Shown here piece by piece: positions 63,901 to 64,000 of a stretch of DNA of 64,000 bases. The translations under genes were made by a program, and so were the position numbers. The first letter of the stretch is position 1, and each line of letters begins with the position of its first letter. Source of the DNA: Morinoia aosen. Lineage: Eukaryota; Arthropoda; Malacostraca; Amphipoda; Talitridae. Location of the stretch: assembly GCA_030386875.1 (NCBI GenBank), contig CM059575.1:42624859-42688858 (forward strand), given 5' to 3'. The notes under the pieces were generated by a model. That model worked only from the letters and a program-made list of their open reading frames with translations, had not been told where the DNA came from and ran no database searches.

Positions 63901-64000
63901 AACCAAACTCACTGTTAACAACCGTAGAAATGCAGTGAACATGTTAAATTATAGTTGTTTTTCCTTTACTCATGGCTTGAATTTTAATTGAAAATATAAT
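60956..64000. other. Right end, no supported gene
   Basis: 60950-61320 has repeated CTGTWAAA / ACAGAC words and may be a decayed element. At 63040-63140 a CpG-containing segment with CGTCACGTGAC and ATGGCGGCC|GTAAGT could be a promoter with a short first exon on the plus strand, but nothing downstream supports it. Other frames are short and AT-driven. The first exon of the HAX1-like gene was sought here on the minus strand and not found. Confidence 0.35.

Noticed and set aside
1..64000. CRISPR arrays, bacterial operons, tRNA or rRNA genes
   Set aside because: No spaced direct-repeat arrays, no Shine-Dalgarno-led gene clusters and no cloverleaf with A/B boxes were seen; all gene content is eukaryotic.

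Overview
This is eukaryotic genomic DNA, most likely from an arthropod and probably an insect. It is AT-rich, dominated by nested transposable elements, and carries one split host gene. I see no prokaryotic gene organisation. The lineage call rests on the transposon types (Tc1/mariner, piggyBac-like, Penelope-like, jockey/CR1-type LINEs) and on large repeat-filled introns; no marker gene fixes the species.

Left part (1-15080): decayed LINE and Penelope pieces. One LINE ('LINE A', + strand) can be followed through two interruptions: endonuclease 7190-7667, then a TTAW-flanked DNA transposon (7668-9084), then RT 9085-10498, then a 3.9-kb LINE 3' fragment (10499-14410) that itself carries an intact 361-aa Tc1/mariner-type transposase element (10633-12499) and a solo-LTR-like insertion (12766-14010), then RT again from 14411, starting at its FADD motif.

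Middle (15080-24317): a second LINE ('LINE D', + strand) is split by an LTR-like insertion with a 4-bp duplication (16306-17742) and by a 4.9-kb hAT-like element with an 8-bp duplication (18681-23546). The hAT-like element contains a 1.3-kb imperfect palindrome and a Tc1/mariner relic that was in turn invaded by a Penelope-like element.

24318-31960: a nearly complete minus-strand LINE, the most unusual unit here. It has ORF1, then an OTU-type cysteine protease domain whose start overlaps the ORF1 stop (ATGA), then an AP-endonuclease in the same frame as OTU across one TGA, then RT, then a 1.75-kb microsatellite-rich 3' UTR. It is broken by frameshifts and in-frame TGAs. The 10499-14410 insertion is a truncated copy of its 3' UTR.

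Right part (41144-56520, minus strand): four exons of a HAX1-like (HCLS1-associated protein X-1) gene whose splice phases all agree. First and last exons were not found. Its introns hold six similar ~350-bp repeats in one orientation (some lie just outside the four exons), two mariner deletion derivatives and several TTAA-flanked miniature elements. Further right are two abutting TTAA elements (56751-58714), a Tc1 relic and a truncated piggyBac element (60213-60955). The last 3 kb carry no gene I can support.
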